Assembly (NCBI GenBank): GCA_964017045.1
Contig: OZ024807.1
Span: 10,981,893 to 11,045,892, forward strand
DNA: 64,000 bases
Source: Omphiscola glabra
Lineage: Eukaryota; Mollusca; Gastropoda; Lymnaeidae
Reading direction: 5' to 3'
Shown piece after piece: positions 63,101-64,000 of the stretch. A program made the position numbers and the translations under genes. How positions within the stretch are numbered: position 1 is the stretch's first letter; every line of letters begins with the position of its first letter. The notes under the pieces are model-generated. The model did not search any database and was not told the origin of the DNA. It worked only from the letters and a program-made list of their open reading frames with translations.

Positions 63101-64000
63101 ACACAATAGCTATGACGTTCATTAGGATGACATACAACCCAATGTGTTGGTTCTTTCAACCACGATCATGACTATGTTCATTTAATCAGCTGAGCCGGCG
63201 TGTTTTTTTCAAAGTAAACCAGAGGCGTAGCAAGACTGCTTGGCGCCCGGGGACGAAATCCGCGCCTGGGGACGAGATTCCTTTTAAAGCGCCTCCCTTT
63301 TTCTTTTTTAAACTCTCAAACCCATTATTTTCATCAACAAAATAATATCAAAGCACATTTTGGCGCCCCTAACTCGCTGGCGCCGGGGACGTCTGTCTCC
63401 CCTGCCTTCCATTCGCAACTCCTCTGAAGTCAGCCACCCGTCACCCCAAGGCCGGCCACGGCCTATTTTTCTGAGGCCCCAAAATAGCTTGAAAAAAAAA
63501 CCACAACAAAAAACCTCTTGCATATAAGAAGAGCAGTTTAAAAAAAATTAATTAAAAAAAATAAATAACAGGGGAAGAGGGTCAAAGGGGTAAAATAAAA
63601 TATTTAATTGGACCGCAAGAGAAGAGAAAGGTTGAGAAACCCTGGGTAAGTCTAAGTCTACTACAGAGACAAGCAACGCCTGGAAGTAAAACAGCACAGT
63701 TATGCTGCAAGCAAAGGGTAAACTTTAAGGCTGTACGGTTTCGATTACAACTCAGGTCCGTGCGAAAGTAGGGGAGGGGGGGCGATGAGGGCTGCCATCC
63801 CGAGGGTACGCGAGAGGGGGCGCGAAAATAGTAAATTATCTTTATATATGTATACAGGCCTATACATTCACTAACGTAGGACGGTTGGGGGGCGGTGGGT
63901 GATGGTCCAGCCCGGGCGGCTCTTTTTTCATACATATGCAGGGCGGCATTGCCGTTGCTAACAGCGGTAACAAAGGGTAATTGAGAGATTAAGAAGTCGC
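60109..64000. other. Intergenic, repeat-rich, no gene seen
   Basis: Holds fragments of the dispersed families. An hAT-like right end (CTAGCTACGCCACTG) lies at 61930-61947, a GGCGCCCGGGGACGA repeat at 63221-63400, and a GCCCGGGCGGC fragment at 63890-63955. An imperfect two-unit repeat lies at 62200-62330 (TTCAGCGTGG(A/C)GAT). Short ORFs have no recognisable relatives. Confidence 0.4.

Overview
This is a window of animal (metazoan) nuclear DNA: AT-rich, with spliced genes, long introns and very many short transposon relics. The four recognisable proteins are conserved animal proteins. The repeat content and the single SIK1/2-type kinase suggest an invertebrate; a mollusc, perhaps a heterobranch snail, is a guess that cannot be proved from this window. 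No bacterial, viral or plasmid genes were seen.
Layout. (1) 0-4.7 kb: a head-to-head gene pair. EMC8 (minus strand, first exon only, the rest lies off the left edge) and TMEM42 (plus strand, three coding exons, complete) share about 0.6 kb of probable bidirectional promoter. (2) 4.7-9.3 kb: gene-poor AT-rich DNA that probably holds the 3' ends of TMEM42 and of the convergent kinase gene. (3) 9.3-26.9 kb: a complete salt-inducible kinase gene (SIK2-like, minus strand, 12 coding exons, 1219 residues). Every exon joins in frame. Two perfect cAMP-response elements lie just upstream of its start codon. (4) 27-44.9 kb: an 18-kb intergenic region with no convincing gene. It is filled with miniature inverted-repeat elements (hAT-like, a Mutator-like foldback family and others), a LINE tail, a tRNA-derived SINE and a cluster of minisatellites. 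(5) 45.1-53.9 kb: a complete MRPL37 (mitochondrial ribosomal protein mL37) gene on the minus strand, nine coding exons, 422 residues. (6) 54-64 kb: repeat-rich DNA with a decayed LINE reverse transcriptase and several hAT-like MITEs.
The four genes are not an operon and have unrelated jobs: ER membrane-protein insertion (EMC8), an unassigned small membrane protein (TMEM42), cAMP/LKB1-regulated signalling (SIK2), and mitochondrial translation (MRPL37). The most interesting points are the tandem CREs on the kinase that restrains CREB co-activators, an upstream ORF that stops one codon before the kinase start, and a two-copy foldback element family with 9-bp target-site duplications. All splice sites were placed by eye from protein continuity and GT/AG signals; no database search or RNA evidence was available.
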